Shown: positions 41,792 through 50,643 of the stretch, in pieces
How the letters are laid out: the number at the start of each line of letters is the position of its first letter
Position numbering within the stretch: the stretch's first letter is position 1
NCBI RefSeq assembly: GCF_000466405.1
Contig: NZ_KE952948.1
Location: forward strand, 26,763 to 90,762
From: Atopobium sp. oral taxon 810 str. F0209
Lineage (GTDB): Bacteria; Actinomycetota; Coriobacteriia; Coriobacteriales; Atopobiaceae
Reading direction: 5' to 3'
DNA: 64,000 nucleotides
Program-made: the position numbers and the translations under genes
The notes under the pieces: model-generated
What the model was told of the DNA's origin: nothing
The model's database searches: none
Seen by the model: the letters and a program-made list of their open reading frames with translations, nothing else

Positions 41792-43942
41792 TTAGCCACC
41801 TCCAAGATACTTGGAGACATCTATAGTTAAGGGAATCTTGACACCTGTACCAGGTATTTCAATCTCAGCAACAGTAAAGATAGGCCCACCCAGCTGACTC
41901 GCCACCTCTCTTGCAAGCACTTGCGCAGCAGCATCTCCACTATTAGGAAGTTTCTGCACAATTTCACGCACTATACCGAACTGCTCTCGTCCATCTCCTG
42001 CTTTGTCAAGTACTTCTTGACTATGTACCAGTACAGGTTTTCGAGCTCTCATATCGGCAGGCTCAAAACCAGCAGATTTCACCGTACTTGAAATCATCTT
42101 TTTTATAGACTGAGCCACTTTTTCACCCATGAGCCAGCCTGCATCATTCAAAAATCCATCTACATGAGATTGCGCAGCCTCAAAAGCAGAGCCGTAATCT
42201 ACCAGCAATTTTCCCCAAAGTGCCAAAGCCGACTGAGCAATACCCGCAACTCCAAAACCAGCCTGAGACTCAATACCTGAAAGCAACTGGGATAAAACAG
42301 TACTTCCTCCACTGCTATCCTCTGGTGCCAAAGTTGCCGCCGAAATCGCAGCACCTGCAGGCAATTTTGCTCCAGGAGAGAACGCACCTGTTAGCTCCGC
42401 CGGCGTCACGCTACCCGCATCGCGCATGACCACCGCAACACAACCCCAAGCGCCTGCTGGCACAAAATCGGGTCTTTCAACTGCAAGAATATCCATAGCC
42501 TTCTGAAAAAGGTCATCACTTTCTTCTGATATTCCTTCAAGTTCTTTTTCTGCAGCTATCTCGTCATTCTTTGCTCCAAGATAATCACGCGATGCCTCCA
42601 CGACAATACGCCAATAATGCTCATATCCGTTGTTAATATTTGTTGATGCGCTGGCAGCGCTTGCCTGTGCCTGCACATTCATGCCACATTTAGGGCAGCA
42701 GCGTACAGCGCCTGAATCGATATCAGCCAAAGAAGCGGTGCCAGAATATGAGCCTGTTGCTCCAAGACAAGCGAGGGAACTATGCAGCGTGCGTCCTTCT
42801 TCCTCATCTGTGCAAGGCCAAATTGAATCGGTATACAGGCTAGTCGCCCGCACCATTGCCGCTGTATGTGGAAGCTCGGGAAGCTGCATTTCAACGTAGT
42901 CGGACTTCTCTATACATTTTGCTTTTTCCATCTCGCGGGCAGCAAACCTATAAAACTGCTTTCGCGCAGCACTGCGAGTCAGTTCCTCTGCCGATGACCC
43001 ATGAGGATGTTCTGAAGCAGCGCGCGTGCGATAGTAATTGAGGGAACGAATCCTCGCGTAATCAAAGCGCCACTCTTTAAAACTTGCGTAGTTTGGATTA
43101 TGTGCACCAGACAACCCCGCAAGCGTCTGAGCACGGCTTCTCATGCAATGTGGGTTATCTACACAGTCCGCTCGCCAAGCTTTTTCCTTTGCAGCATCGG
43201 CTCGCTCCATTGCATCTTTTTTACGCTCAGAAGCATCTTGGAGTTTCTTGGCATTATTCTCCAATTCTTCTCCGGAAAGACCATCATCAAGAAAGGAATA
43301 ATCCGTCTCTGAAGTTAGGGGAAATGGAATTGCGGTACCCACATACCTTAGCTGTTGCGTGCTGTTTGCCGAGGTGCATGATGCTGCATTTGCCATCACA
43401 AGAGCTGGCAGGGCCTTTTCAAGTTTCTGTAAACCCGTGGCAGCGCTTTTTGCAAAATTCCGTCTTAAGTCAAGGATCGAACGACCGACATTGATAGTCT
43501 CAATAGCAGCTGCATGCGTAATGGGAAGAGCGGACAGTATTAGTCCCGTCCCAATAGTTGCCAAACCTGCAAGTCCCATGGAAAGTACGATGGCATCACT
43601 AACCTGAGCTACTGTCGTAAAGCCTGACACTGCATTTGCACCAGCAAGTGCAGTAGCATCTGCCACTTCTTGAACTTCTGATGCACGTGAGGTTGACCAA
43701 GCGGCTGAAGCAGCACCGAACACTAACACCAAACTTACAAGCAGGGCGACCGCCATCGCCACAGTAGTGTAACCGCCTTCATCATGGATAAAGATTGACA
43801 GCGGTGAATAGCCCGTGGAAGGCGGAACGCACTGCGAAGCGTTTTGCTTGATATTCTTATTACTGTTGATATCAACTGAATGCATATCTATAGCCACTGG
43901 TACTTTATCGGCTTTACTTCCAAACACTAACCCAATCCGCAT
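41792..43942 (-). CDS. Large TadG-like pilus assembly protein
   Basis: 716 residues from ATG 43942, five bases after GGGAGG; it overlaps the end of tadE by 29 bases. The N-terminal helix follows DEGGYTTVAMAVALLVSLVL and then SEVQEVADATALAGANAV, the pattern of TadG N-termini. A long external helical region follows, with a Cys/His patch (LHSSLACLGATGSYSG then CCPKCGM) that resembles a small metal-binding knuckle. No von Willebrand domain, unlike classic TadG. The C-terminus EIEIPGTGVKIPLTIDVSKY is beta-rich. Function in pilus anchoring is inferred from position. Confidence 0.78.
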   Translation of the reverse strand: MRIGLVFGSKADKVPVAIDMHSVDINSNKNIKQNASQCVPPSTGYSPLSIFIHDEGGYTTVAMAVALLVSLVLVFGAASAAWSTSRASEVQEVADATALAGANAVSGFTTVAQVSDAIVLSMGLAGLATIGTGLILSALPITHAAAIETINVGRSILDLRRNFAKSAATGLQKLEKALPALVMANAASCTSANSTQQLRYVGTAIPFPLTSETDYSFLDDGLSGEELENNAKKLQDASERKKDAMERADAAKEKAWRADCVDNPHCMRSRAQTLAGLSGAHNPNYASFKEWRFDYARIRSLNYYRTRAASEHPHGSSAEELTRSAARKQFYRFAAREMEKAKCIEKSDYVEMQLPELPHTAAMVRATSLYTDSIWPCTDEEEGRTLHSSLACLGATGSYSGTASLADIDSGAVRCCPKCGMNVQAQASAASASTNINNGYEHYWRIVVEASRDYLGAKNDEIAAEKELEGISEESDDLFQKAMDILAVERPDFVPAGAWGCVAVVMRDAGSVTPAELTGAFSPGAKLPAGAAISAATLAPEDSSGGSTVLSQLLSGIESQAGFGVAGIAQSALALWGKLLVDYGSAFEAAQSHVDGFLNDAGWLMGEKVAQSIKKMISSTVKSAGFEPADMRARKPVLVHSQEVLDKAGDGREQFGIVREIVQKLPNSGDAAAQVLAREVASQLGGPIFTVAEIEIPGTGVKIPLTIDVSKYLGGG

Positions 43943-44429
43943 ACGCACCTCCCAACCATTCTGGTCGCATCCGTTCGGTCATATCCACATGCAGTACCAA
44001 GCCCGTGCCATCGCGCTCATAAAACACCGAGGCAAGACCTCCAAATAAAGGAAGTGGACGAGCGTGACCCGTTATAGAAACGCGAACAAATCCTCCTTTC
44101 CCATCGCTTGTTTTAATGTGCCAATCGCCCTGTCCGCCCACATGAAAGGGAGACACTTCTGGCACTGCAGCCAATCTTCTTAGGCCAAAGTCCTTGCAGG
44201 CAGAAAGGTCCGAGTCATTCCGGGCGGTCAAGACAGCACGAGCTGTTTCTGCAGCAGCACCTCGCATCAGCATCTGCGTATAGAGCAGGCAAGCAGGTTG
44301 TACGAGTAGGGCAATCAATACCAATACACTCGGTATCAGCACAGCTGCCTCTATGGTTGATTGACCCAGACTCGCCCTGTAGCTGCAGTTATGCAAGCTA
44401 CTAGAAAAGGACGAGGTCATTGACCTCAT
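43914..44429 (-). CDS. tadE: TadE-like minor pilin
   Basis: 171 residues from ATG 44429; longer open frames overlap the preceding gene entirely. SLGQSTIEAAVLIPSVLVLI is a clear TadE prepilin site (Gly, Glu at +5, helix). The downstream domain has RGAAAETARAVLTA, as in TadE. It overlaps the small pilin gene by 29 bases and the TadG-like gene by 29 bases, so translation is coupled. An alternative start is 44420. Confidence 0.82.
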   Translation of the reverse strand: MRSMTSSFSSSLHNCSYRASLGQSTIEAAVLIPSVLVLIALLVQPACLLYTQMLMRGAAAETARAVLTARNDSDLSACKDFGLRRLAAVPEVSPFHVGGQGDWHIKTSDGKGGFVRVSITGHARPLPLFGGLASVFYERDGTGLVLHVDMTERMRPEWLGGAYADWVSVWK

Positions 44430-44646
44430 TAAGGGTATTCCCTGCGCCAAAGAGATGCGATGCCGCCGTTGTCGCCAGCTTGAGCAAATGCCCATCCCTA
44501 CCCGCATGCCACACTGCGGCAAGGCCCACCACCAAGGACAAAAAAGCAAACAGTACCAAGGCATACTCAAGGGTCGATTGGCCTTGGCATATACGAGCTG
44601 CTTTGTGTTGTTCGAGATTCCCACTACTCCTCCCTCCCTGACACAT
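44401..44646 (-). CDS. Small pilin-like protein of the Tad locus
   Basis: 81 residues. CQGQSTLEYALVLFAFLSLV is a type IVb prepilin site (Glu at +5) followed by one hydrophobic helix and a short amphipathic end, like Flp but with a different tail. The start ATG 44646 overlaps the upstream gene by 23 bases and has AAGGAGG before it. It may be a second pilin or pseudopilin. Confidence 0.75.
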   Translation of the reverse strand: MCQGGRSSGNLEQHKAARICQGQSTLEYALVLFAFLSLVVGLAAVWHAGRDGHLLKLATTAASHLFGAGNTLNEVNDLVLF

Positions 44647-45184
44647 CTATCATCTCCTCCTTCCAAGCATCAGGATCCATCCGTGTTATCTTCAACTTGC
44701 TATGCTTTCCCTCGGCGGAAACTATGCAAACATCCACCCAACGATCCCCTTGCACCACACAACCCCAAACGCGACCAAACAAATCAAGATAGTCAGCCGT
44801 CACAAGTACACAGTCATTTCTTTTTTTGTAAGCCTGCATCAACAACTGAGCCTCCTGAGCCATAGGAAGCCCAGAGGTTTGCTGCATACAAGCAGAGCCT
44901 TGCTTTCGTGGAGTAGCTGCAAGTGATACAAGCAGTTGATCGAGTCCTTCTTCCAAACCTGCTATATCAGTATGGGGAGTCGCTTCCACCTGCTGAGAGG
45001 AATCATCAGACTTGGCATCTAGGCGTTTGTTTACATCCATAGTGTGCCGAGCATCTTGAGCTGACGGTTCACCGCCCTGCTTGTCCACTATTTTTGGAGC
45101 AGGAAATGCAAGCAAATCCACTACAAGAAAAAATGCCATCGCCGCAAGTACAAGAACTACACGCCACGCTCTGCTTGTTTGCAT
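44624..45184 (-). CDS. Single-pass membrane protein of the Tad locus, unknown function
   Basis: 186 residues from ATG 45184 (MQTSRAWRVVLVLAAMAFF), five bases beyond the flp stop. One N-terminal membrane helix or signal anchor, a polar linker (about 30-85), then an alpha/beta segment DCVLVTADYLDLFGRVWGCV. I do not recognise the family. Position between flp and the minor pilins suggests a pilus-assembly accessory. Confidence 0.7.
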   Translation of the reverse strand: MQTSRAWRVVLVLAAMAFFLVVDLLAFPAPKIVDKQGGEPSAQDARHTMDVNKRLDAKSDDSSQQVEATPHTDIAGLEEGLDQLLVSLAATPRKQGSACMQQTSGLPMAQEAQLLMQAYKKRNDCVLVTADYLDLFGRVWGCVVQGDRWVDVCIVSAEGKHSKLKITRMDPDAWKEEMIDVSGREE

Positions 45185-45188
45185 TTTT

Positions 45189-45392
45189 CTACAAACCATT
45201 AATACCGTCGGCAATAGCTGACCATAGCTCCTGTACCTTGCCACGGAAGGCAATAATGGCAAGAATTGCAATAACTACCAGCACGCCAACCAAAATCGCG
45301 TACTCAGTAGTACCCTGGCCTTTCTCATTTGCCAAAGTTTTTGTAATCCAGCAACGTAAAGCGTTCGTCTTTGCATAAATCCTGTCATCCAT
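45189..45392 (-). CDS. flp: Flp/Fap major pilin
   Basis: 67 residues from ATG 45392 (MDDRIYAKTNALRC), with AAAGGA before it. The site EKGQGTTEYAILVGVLVVIA has cleavage after Gly and the Glu-Tyr pair at +5/+6, then the hydrophobic helix of Flp pilins. It is the structural subunit of the Tad pilus. A prepilin peptidase (TadV) is needed for processing but is not in this locus. Confidence 0.92.
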   Translation of the reverse strand: MDDRIYAKTNALRCWITKTLANEKGQGTTEYAILVGVLVVIAILAIIAFRGKVQELWSAIADGINGL

Positions 45393-45441
45393 AAGCTGTC
45401 CTTTCATTCGTATTCTCACATCCTTTATGGATGCAAATGAG

Positions 45442-46086
45442 CTATCCCAGAGCTACGGCTGATCCGAGCAAAGGTCCCAAAATTGCCAATAGCATGGCAG
45501 GCACAATGAGTGTTCCTAAAGGAATAAGCATCTTTACCGGCACTTTTTCAATTTGTTCTTCTACTTGAGAACGTTGCTCATCGCGAATTGCTTGTGATTG
45601 CTGCTCAAGCACCGCTGCAAGTGGAGAACCAAACGCAAGTGCTTGAGAAACTGCATCTGAAAAGCGCTTCAATGCACCAAGCTCCAACTCGGCCGCTAAT
45701 TCACTCAATGCTTCATCACGAGTCGAAATACCCATACGCCAAGAATCCATTGCATGGCGAAAGGCACTTGAAAGCTCCGTGGTGCTCCGATTGCAATACA
45801 GCTCAAGAGAAGCATCAAACGAGAGGCCTGCAGAAAGTCCCAAAGTCAAAATATCCAGCATTTCAGGAAGACTCCGCAAGCCTTCTGAACGCCGTGTAGC
45901 CAAGTGCAATTGGCGGCGCACTTCCGCAACGAGTGGCAAACGTTTTTCCAGGCGTTGACCCAACTGAATGAAAAAACTGTGAGACGACAGTTCATCTGCA
46001 TCCTCGTGGGGCGAGCTTAATACCCAAACTCCAGCCAAATTGCTTATGCCCGTTGCACCAATAAGCGCAAGTGTTGCTACATCCAT
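45442..46086 (-). CDS. tadC: Tad inner-membrane platform protein TadC
   Basis: 214 residues, type II secretion F domain: LPEMLDILTLGLSAGLSFDAS, ALSELAAELELG, FGSPLAAVLEQQSQAIRDEQ and a C-terminal pair of membrane helices. Shorter than many TadC proteins (about 280-300) because the N-terminal membrane region is reduced to one helix. It starts one base after the tadB stop and has AAGGGGTGA upstream. Confidence 0.88.
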   Translation of the reverse strand: MDVATLALIGATGISNLAGVWVLSSPHEDADELSSHSFFIQLGQRLEKRLPLVAEVRRQLHLATRRSEGLRSLPEMLDILTLGLSAGLSFDASLELYCNRSTTELSSAFRHAMDSWRMGISTRDEALSELAAELELGALKRFSDAVSQALAFGSPLAAVLEQQSQAIRDEQRSQVEEQIEKVPVKMLIPLGTLIVPAMLLAILGPLLGSAVALG

Positions 46087-46087
46087 A

Positions 46088-47041
46088 TCAAATCACCCCT
46101 TTCATCAAGCGCCGTACAATAAAGAGTGCCAATCCGTCCATAAGCAATGCAACAATTACGCTTCCTGCTCCTGCTGGCGTGCCAAGTCCTGCTTGAAAAT
46201 CTGGAGAGAGCAGGGAAAGTAAAGCAACCATGACGAGCGGAAGGAGACAAACAATCCTCACCGAAAGCCGAACCTGCGCTGTTTTAACTGCCAAAAGGCG
46301 TTCAAGCTCCCCTTGCTTTTCTGCAAGTTCTGCAGATGTTTGCAAAAGGCTGCGCAAAGGACTGCCTGTGCGTTGAGATACGAGTAAAGCAGTAATTACT
46401 AGGCCCATACGAGGAACTACTAGTTCGTCTTCTAGCAGATAGAGCGCTTCTTGTACTGAATCACCGCAGCGTAGACGCATGGCAACGCGCGAAAAGGCTT
46501 CAGCTGTAGGCCCCTGCCCATGAGAACCCACGTAATCGATTGCTTGCGCAAGCGTCTCACCAGATGATAAAGCCAATGCGAGGGCTCGCAATGCATCAGG
46601 CATTTCTTTAGCGAGTTGTATCTCACGCTTGCGCCTGCAGGCCGCATCCCAAATTGGTAGCGCCACCATCAGGGCAAATACAGGAACACACATACCTACA
46701 GGTGAGCAAGAAAATAACAGACATATGAGAGCTGCAATACTATCTGCCAACAGTAATGCAGCACAGGCTTGCTCTCTGCTGAGCAAAGGTTTCAGTTGCG
46801 AGAGCTGATGTGCAAGCACATCAGAAGCCGCTTGCCATGCCTGCAACTTAAGGAGCATGCGTATAGGTCCAACTCGAGAACAAATGTCACAGACATGAAC
46901 AAAGTGGCGCCAGACAACTCGCAAACGAATGCTTACAGGAGCAAGGAGGGACGCATTGCCACGATCTATGAGTACAAAGCTGGCAATCCACGTAAGAATG
47001 CCACAGCTTGCACAAAGAGCTATGCCAGCATATGCCGCCAT
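46088..47041 (-). CDS. tadB: Tad inner-membrane platform protein TadB
   Basis: 317 residues. Type II secretion F domain with MPDALRALALALSSGETLAQAID, VLTALLVSQRTG-type segment (VITALLVSQRTGSPLRSLLQ) and membrane helices at both ends. Together with TadC it forms the membrane platform driven by TadA. It overlaps the tadA end by 22 bases and uses GGAGGTGGCACG inside that gene as its ribosome site. Confidence 0.92.
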   Translation of the reverse strand: MAAYAGIALCASCGILTWIASFVLIDRGNASLLAPVSIRLRVVWRHFVHVCDICSRVGPIRMLLKLQAWQAASDVLAHQLSQLKPLLSREQACAALLLADSIAALICLLFSCSPVGMCVPVFALMVALPIWDAACRRKREIQLAKEMPDALRALALALSSGETLAQAIDYVGSHGQGPTAEAFSRVAMRLRCGDSVQEALYLLEDELVVPRMGLVITALLVSQRTGSPLRSLLQTSAELAEKQGELERLLAVKTAQVRLSVRIVCLLPLVMVALLSLLSPDFQAGLGTPAGAGSVIVALLMDGLALFIVRRLMKGVI

Positions 47042-48363
47042 CGTGCCACCTCCTCTTCATTAATCACACCCTCCTCAATACCCCGTGCGATAAAGTCTGG
47101 TTCTCGCTTGAGAGTCCAAGTATCAGATGCCACATCATAGGAAACGCACTCATCTAACTGAACGCCTCCTGTAGAGCTGCGACCAACTTCAGACATTGCA
47201 GTAATGCGGCGCTGGCCTGAGGGAAGGCGTCTGCCCATCACAATGAAATCGAGGGCACTCGTAATTTGCTCTTCAATGATGTCAGCAGGCAAATCCATGC
47301 CAAACCGTGCCATCAATACCAAGCGCAGTACTGCTTCCTCAGCTGTACCTGCATGCAGCGTGGTTAGTGAACCATCATGGCCAGTATTCATGGCCTGCAA
47401 CATATCAATTGCTTCACCACCGCGGACCTCACCAACAACAATCCGATCTGGTCTCATACGCAAGGAGTTCTTTACTAAATCTCGAATGGTAATAGCGCCA
47501 GAACCTTCAATAGATGCATCACGCGCTTCCAGGCGCACAACATCTGGATGAGCCTCAAATCTCAACTCGGCAGAGTCCTCGATAGTCACAATTCGCTCGC
47601 CGATACCAATCTCACAAGAAAGTGCATTGAGCAGTGTGGTCTTGCCCGAACCTGTACCCCCTGCCACAGCAATATCTTGTCGCAGACGAACCGCCCAGCT
47701 CAGCAACTTGGCATACCATTTGGGCAATGAGCCAAGACGCACCAACTCTGCCAAAGAAGTAATGCGATTAGAAAACTTTCTAATGGTCATAGAAGGGCCG
47801 TCAATTGCAATGGGAGCGGCCACCGCATTAACACGATCACCATTGGCAAGTCGGGCATTAACTATGGGACTCGCACGATCTAGGCGACGACCTAAAGGCG
47901 CCAATATGCGATCAATCACCACCATGACCTGCTCTGCCGAATCAAAAGCAAGCTCAGATGGATAGATTTGCCCTTCTTTTTCAAAGAAAAGCGCTTGGGG
48001 ACCATTAACCATTACTTCAGTTACGCGCTCATCATCAAGCAGACTCTGCAGGGGACCCAATCCGCAAATCTCATCAAGAACCTGCGTGATGAGCAGCTCG
48101 TGTTCCTCGGCAGAAAGCCCCAGATAAAGCTGGCCATGTAGGAGACTCTGACAACATACGCGCAACTCAGATCGAGCTAAGGTCATGTCAGTACCGCCCA
48201 CCAACTGGGACATAGTCTCAAGCCCCAAACGATCGACCACATCCCGCTTGAGCTGCCAACGCAGCTTACCTAGACGTTCTCGTCGCGCTTTGTCCTCTGC
48301 CGTCTCGCCTTGCTGACAACAGGTAAGTTTTTCTTGTTCTAAAACTCTCTCGAGAACGCTCAT
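47020..48363 (-). CDS. tadA: Tad pilus assembly ATPase TadA/CpaF
   Basis: 447 residues, secretion ATPase of the VirB11/CpaF class. Visible: VMVNGPQALFFEKEGQI, Asp box region, Walker A AGGTGSGKTTLLN, the IEDSAELR strand, Walker B RIVVGEVRGGEAIDM and His box MNTGHDGSLTTLHAG. It hydrolyses ATP to drive pilus growth. The ATG overlaps the tadZ stop by four bases (ATGA). Confidence 0.96.
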   Translation of the reverse strand: MSVLERVLEQEKLTCCQQGETAEDKARRERLGKLRWQLKRDVVDRLGLETMSQLVGGTDMTLARSELRVCCQSLLHGQLYLGLSAEEHELLITQVLDEICGLGPLQSLLDDERVTEVMVNGPQALFFEKEGQIYPSELAFDSAEQVMVVIDRILAPLGRRLDRASPIVNARLANGDRVNAVAAPIAIDGPSMTIRKFSNRITSLAELVRLGSLPKWYAKLLSWAVRLRQDIAVAGGTGSGKTTLLNALSCEIGIGERIVTIEDSAELRFEAHPDVVRLEARDASIEGSGAITIRDLVKNSLRMRPDRIVVGEVRGGEAIDMLQAMNTGHDGSLTTLHAGTAEEAVLRLVLMARFGMDLPADIIEEQITSALDFIVMGRRLPSGQRRITAMSEVGRSSTGGVQLDECVSYDVASDTWTLKREPDFIARGIEEGVINEEEVARWRHMLA

Positions 48364-49868
48364 GAGCCCACCTTCTTTCGAAAGAGCCTAAAGGGTCGAC
48401 GAGAAGTTTGTGGATCAATAACGGACTCCTGAGCTGCGGGAATATCGGGAAGCCTGCCTGCCTCGCTTAGTATTTGGGCAAGCAAGTAGGCAGCCGAACG
48501 CACAAAATCAGAGTCAAGCTGTGCAAGCTCTTGGGCTTTTCCTGCAGCAAGTAACTCTGCTACTTCAGGGCCACCCTCAAGCACCCGTACGGCCCGCGCA
48601 GTTTCTAGCCCTACCTCAGCGCGACCTGCCATAAGGTCGAACTTCGTTCTACGATCACCCCGATTGGCCACACGCACAATACGTGTGCGAGCAACGCCCA
48701 GTCGCACCGCCAACGCCGAGGTTCGTGCCAGCGAACCAAAACCGCCTGCATATTCATCGTGTACCAGCAGCAAGCGATCACAGAGTTGGAACGCTTGAGC
48801 CACTGCATCGGTACAGGTAGATGATGTATCCACAAGTACCACATCATAGGCAGAGGCTGCAGTCAGCAATAATTTTTCAACCAAAGGAGAGATGCTCTCA
48901 GCCGACTCAGGACGCGCACATGGCCCCCAAAGGCGGATATTTTCTGCTGCTTGAATGCTCGCCTTCTCAAGCAAATCTTTATTACTCTTAGCACCAATTC
49001 CAACTTCAGATTCACCGCGAACATGACGAGCCGCACCAAACATACCGAGCTTCAAGGTCTCCATAGCTGCCAGGCGCGGCAAACCAAAAAGCGAGAAAAG
49101 ATTGCCACAGGCAAGGTCAAGATCAAAAAGTGCAACTTTCATACCCCAAGAAGCAGCAATAAGCGCAGTCATTGCTGCAAGTGCGGTCTTTCCCACACCC
49201 CCGCGTCCAGACCCAAATACAAAAATTGGCGCTGCTTCACCTGGATTTTCTATACGTTCAGTCTCCGCAAGCCCCGTCTGCGGTGCAACAACGGAGGACT
49301 GGTCTTCCTCATGTGAGTTTGTATGTTTAGCGGTTGTAGTCACACCGCAAGACGGCAGTTGAGTGGGAAAATCGCTGGATTCCCGTAGTTTTTCTTCCTC
49401 AGATTGCTCTGTACACTCTTCTTCAGACCACCTAGTATGTTCTTTCTCGAATTGCTCTGCGTGTTCTTCCCTGGGCTGCTCCACATGTTTTGTCGCAGGT
49501 TGCCCAGCATGTTTTTCTTCAGATTGCTCTGTACACATGAGCTTCTCTAGATCAATAACTCTGTCTACCTTTGCTTGCCCTGCATGCGAAAGCAAGGACT
49601 GAGATGGATTCTTCGTCACCAAAACTACGCGACGAGCATAGCCATCATGTGCCAATGCAGCTGCCAGATTAAGGTCCGAAACTCCCTCATCGCAGGCACC
49701 CACAATTGCCGAGTACCTGTGTATTTTTTCCTCACAAAGCAAAGACCTCAGTCGCCAAGCACTGGGAACAAAGATAAGTTTTGCGTTGGTATCAATAGAC
49801 TGAGCTGCAAGTTTGAGTTCATCGCGAGCTTTGAGAGCACAGTAAGCAAACCAGATGTTTTCACTCAT
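48360..49868 (-). CDS. tadZ: TadZ/CpaE-like localisation ATPase
   Basis: 502 residues from ATG 49868, overlapping the cpaB stop by eight bases; the longer open frame lies inside cpaB. N-terminal receiver-like domain (about 1-110, YSAIVGACDEGVSDLN), a charged linker of imperfect 10-residue repeats, then a ParA/MinD domain with deviant Walker A GSGRGGVGKTALAAM, VALFDLDLACGNLFSLF and VVLVDTSSTCTDA. TadZ places the pilus machine at a cell pole in other bacteria. Confidence 0.88.
   Translation of the reverse strand: MSENIWFAYCALKARDELKLAAQSIDTNAKLIFVPSAWRLRSLLCEEKIHRYSAIVGACDEGVSDLNLAAALAHDGYARRVVLVTKNPSQSLLSHAGQAKVDRVIDLEKLMCTEQSEEKHAGQPATKHVEQPREEHAEQFEKEHTRWSEEECTEQSEEEKLRESSDFPTQLPSCGVTTTAKHTNSHEEDQSSVVAPQTGLAETERIENPGEAAPIFVFGSGRGGVGKTALAAMTALIAASWGMKVALFDLDLACGNLFSLFGLPRLAAMETLKLGMFGAARHVRGESEVGIGAKSNKDLLEKASIQAAENIRLWGPCARPESAESISPLVEKLLLTAASAYDVVLVDTSSTCTDAVAQAFQLCDRLLLVHDEYAGGFGSLARTSALAVRLGVARTRIVRVANRGDRRTKFDLMAGRAEVGLETARAVRVLEGGPEVAELLAAGKAQELAQLDSDFVRSAAYLLAQILSEAGRLPDIPAAQESVIDPQTSRRPFRLFRKKVGS
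49378..49545 (-). repeat. Roughly 30-bp minisatellite in the tadZ linker
   Basis: The linker codes for imperfect repeats of about ten residues, such as CTEQSEE, HVEQPREEH, HAEQFEKEH and CTEQSEEE. CTCAGATTGCTCTGTACAC-type segments recur at the two ends of the tract on the plus strand. Copy number probably varies between strains. Confidence 0.7.
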
Positions 49869-50643
49869 GGGTATCATCCTTTTGATTGGGAGCGGCGACA
49901 CTTTCGTTGACTGGAGTTTCTGTTGGTGACGCAGCATCCTCAGCGGCCTGAGCTTTTTCCTCAGGTTCTTCTTGCTCGCTAAGTTCAGGAGCCGTTGGTG
50001 CACTCGCCTTACCAGCAATATCAACAGCAGGAATAACCAAACGTAGATCCCCTGCTGCACTTGCTGCAAGGACTGCTGATACCCCATCGGGTGGTACCGC
50101 CAGCGTCACTTGTGCTCCACTCAAACTGGCATTTGCGCTCGGCTGCGAAAGCACTTGCATGCCTTTTGCAATGAGTGACGTCCCATCTTTTGACACTTGA
50201 TATGCCTCGAGACTTGCGCCTTGGCTAAGATTACGAGGGATACCAAGTTTGTCTGTAATGGGAAGAGTCAACGCTACGTGACCCGCAGGTACATCTGCCA
50301 TCGTTTCATTTGCACGGAAATTCAACTTGGTAAGAGGTACGCCCTTAGCTGCAGGGACACTGATCTCCTTACCCAATGTCTCATCCAAGCTTACCAACGC
50401 ACCATCGGGCGCCAAATCTGCCAACCAATCGCGTGTCGTAACGTTTGCCTGTGTAACGATATCGCCCGGCTCGAGATCTTCGCTCGTAACCACAAGCGTG
50501 ACAACCTCCCCTCCATAGCGAGCAATGGCCTCCGAGCGCACACGTTCTGCTTCGCCACGCACATGGTCAGCATAAAGAGCACAAAGCATCATGCTCAAAA
50601 CAGAGCAGGCTAAAGCGAAAATAAGGCGAAAACGCTTTGACAT
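49861..50643 (-). CDS. cpaB: CpaB/RcpC SAF-domain pilus assembly protein
   Basis: 260 residues from ATG 50643 (MSKRFRLIFALACSVLSMM); GGGAAGG lies six bases before, whereas an ATG two codons earlier overlaps that site. One N-terminal membrane helix, a SAF domain (VVTSEDLEPGDIVTQANVTTR, LGKEISVPAAKGVPLTKLN), a second beta domain, and an acidic Glu/Ala tail. First gene of the Tad operon. Confidence 0.9.
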   Translation of the reverse strand: MSKRFRLIFALACSVLSMMLCALYADHVRGEAERVRSEAIARYGGEVVTLVVTSEDLEPGDIVTQANVTTRDWLADLAPDGALVSLDETLGKEISVPAAKGVPLTKLNFRANETMADVPAGHVALTLPITDKLGIPRNLSQGASLEAYQVSKDGTSLIAKGMQVLSQPSANASLSGAQVTLAVPPDGVSAVLAASAAGDLRLVIPAVDIAGKASAPTAPELSEQEEPEEKAQAAEDAASPTETPVNESVAAPNQKDDTHE

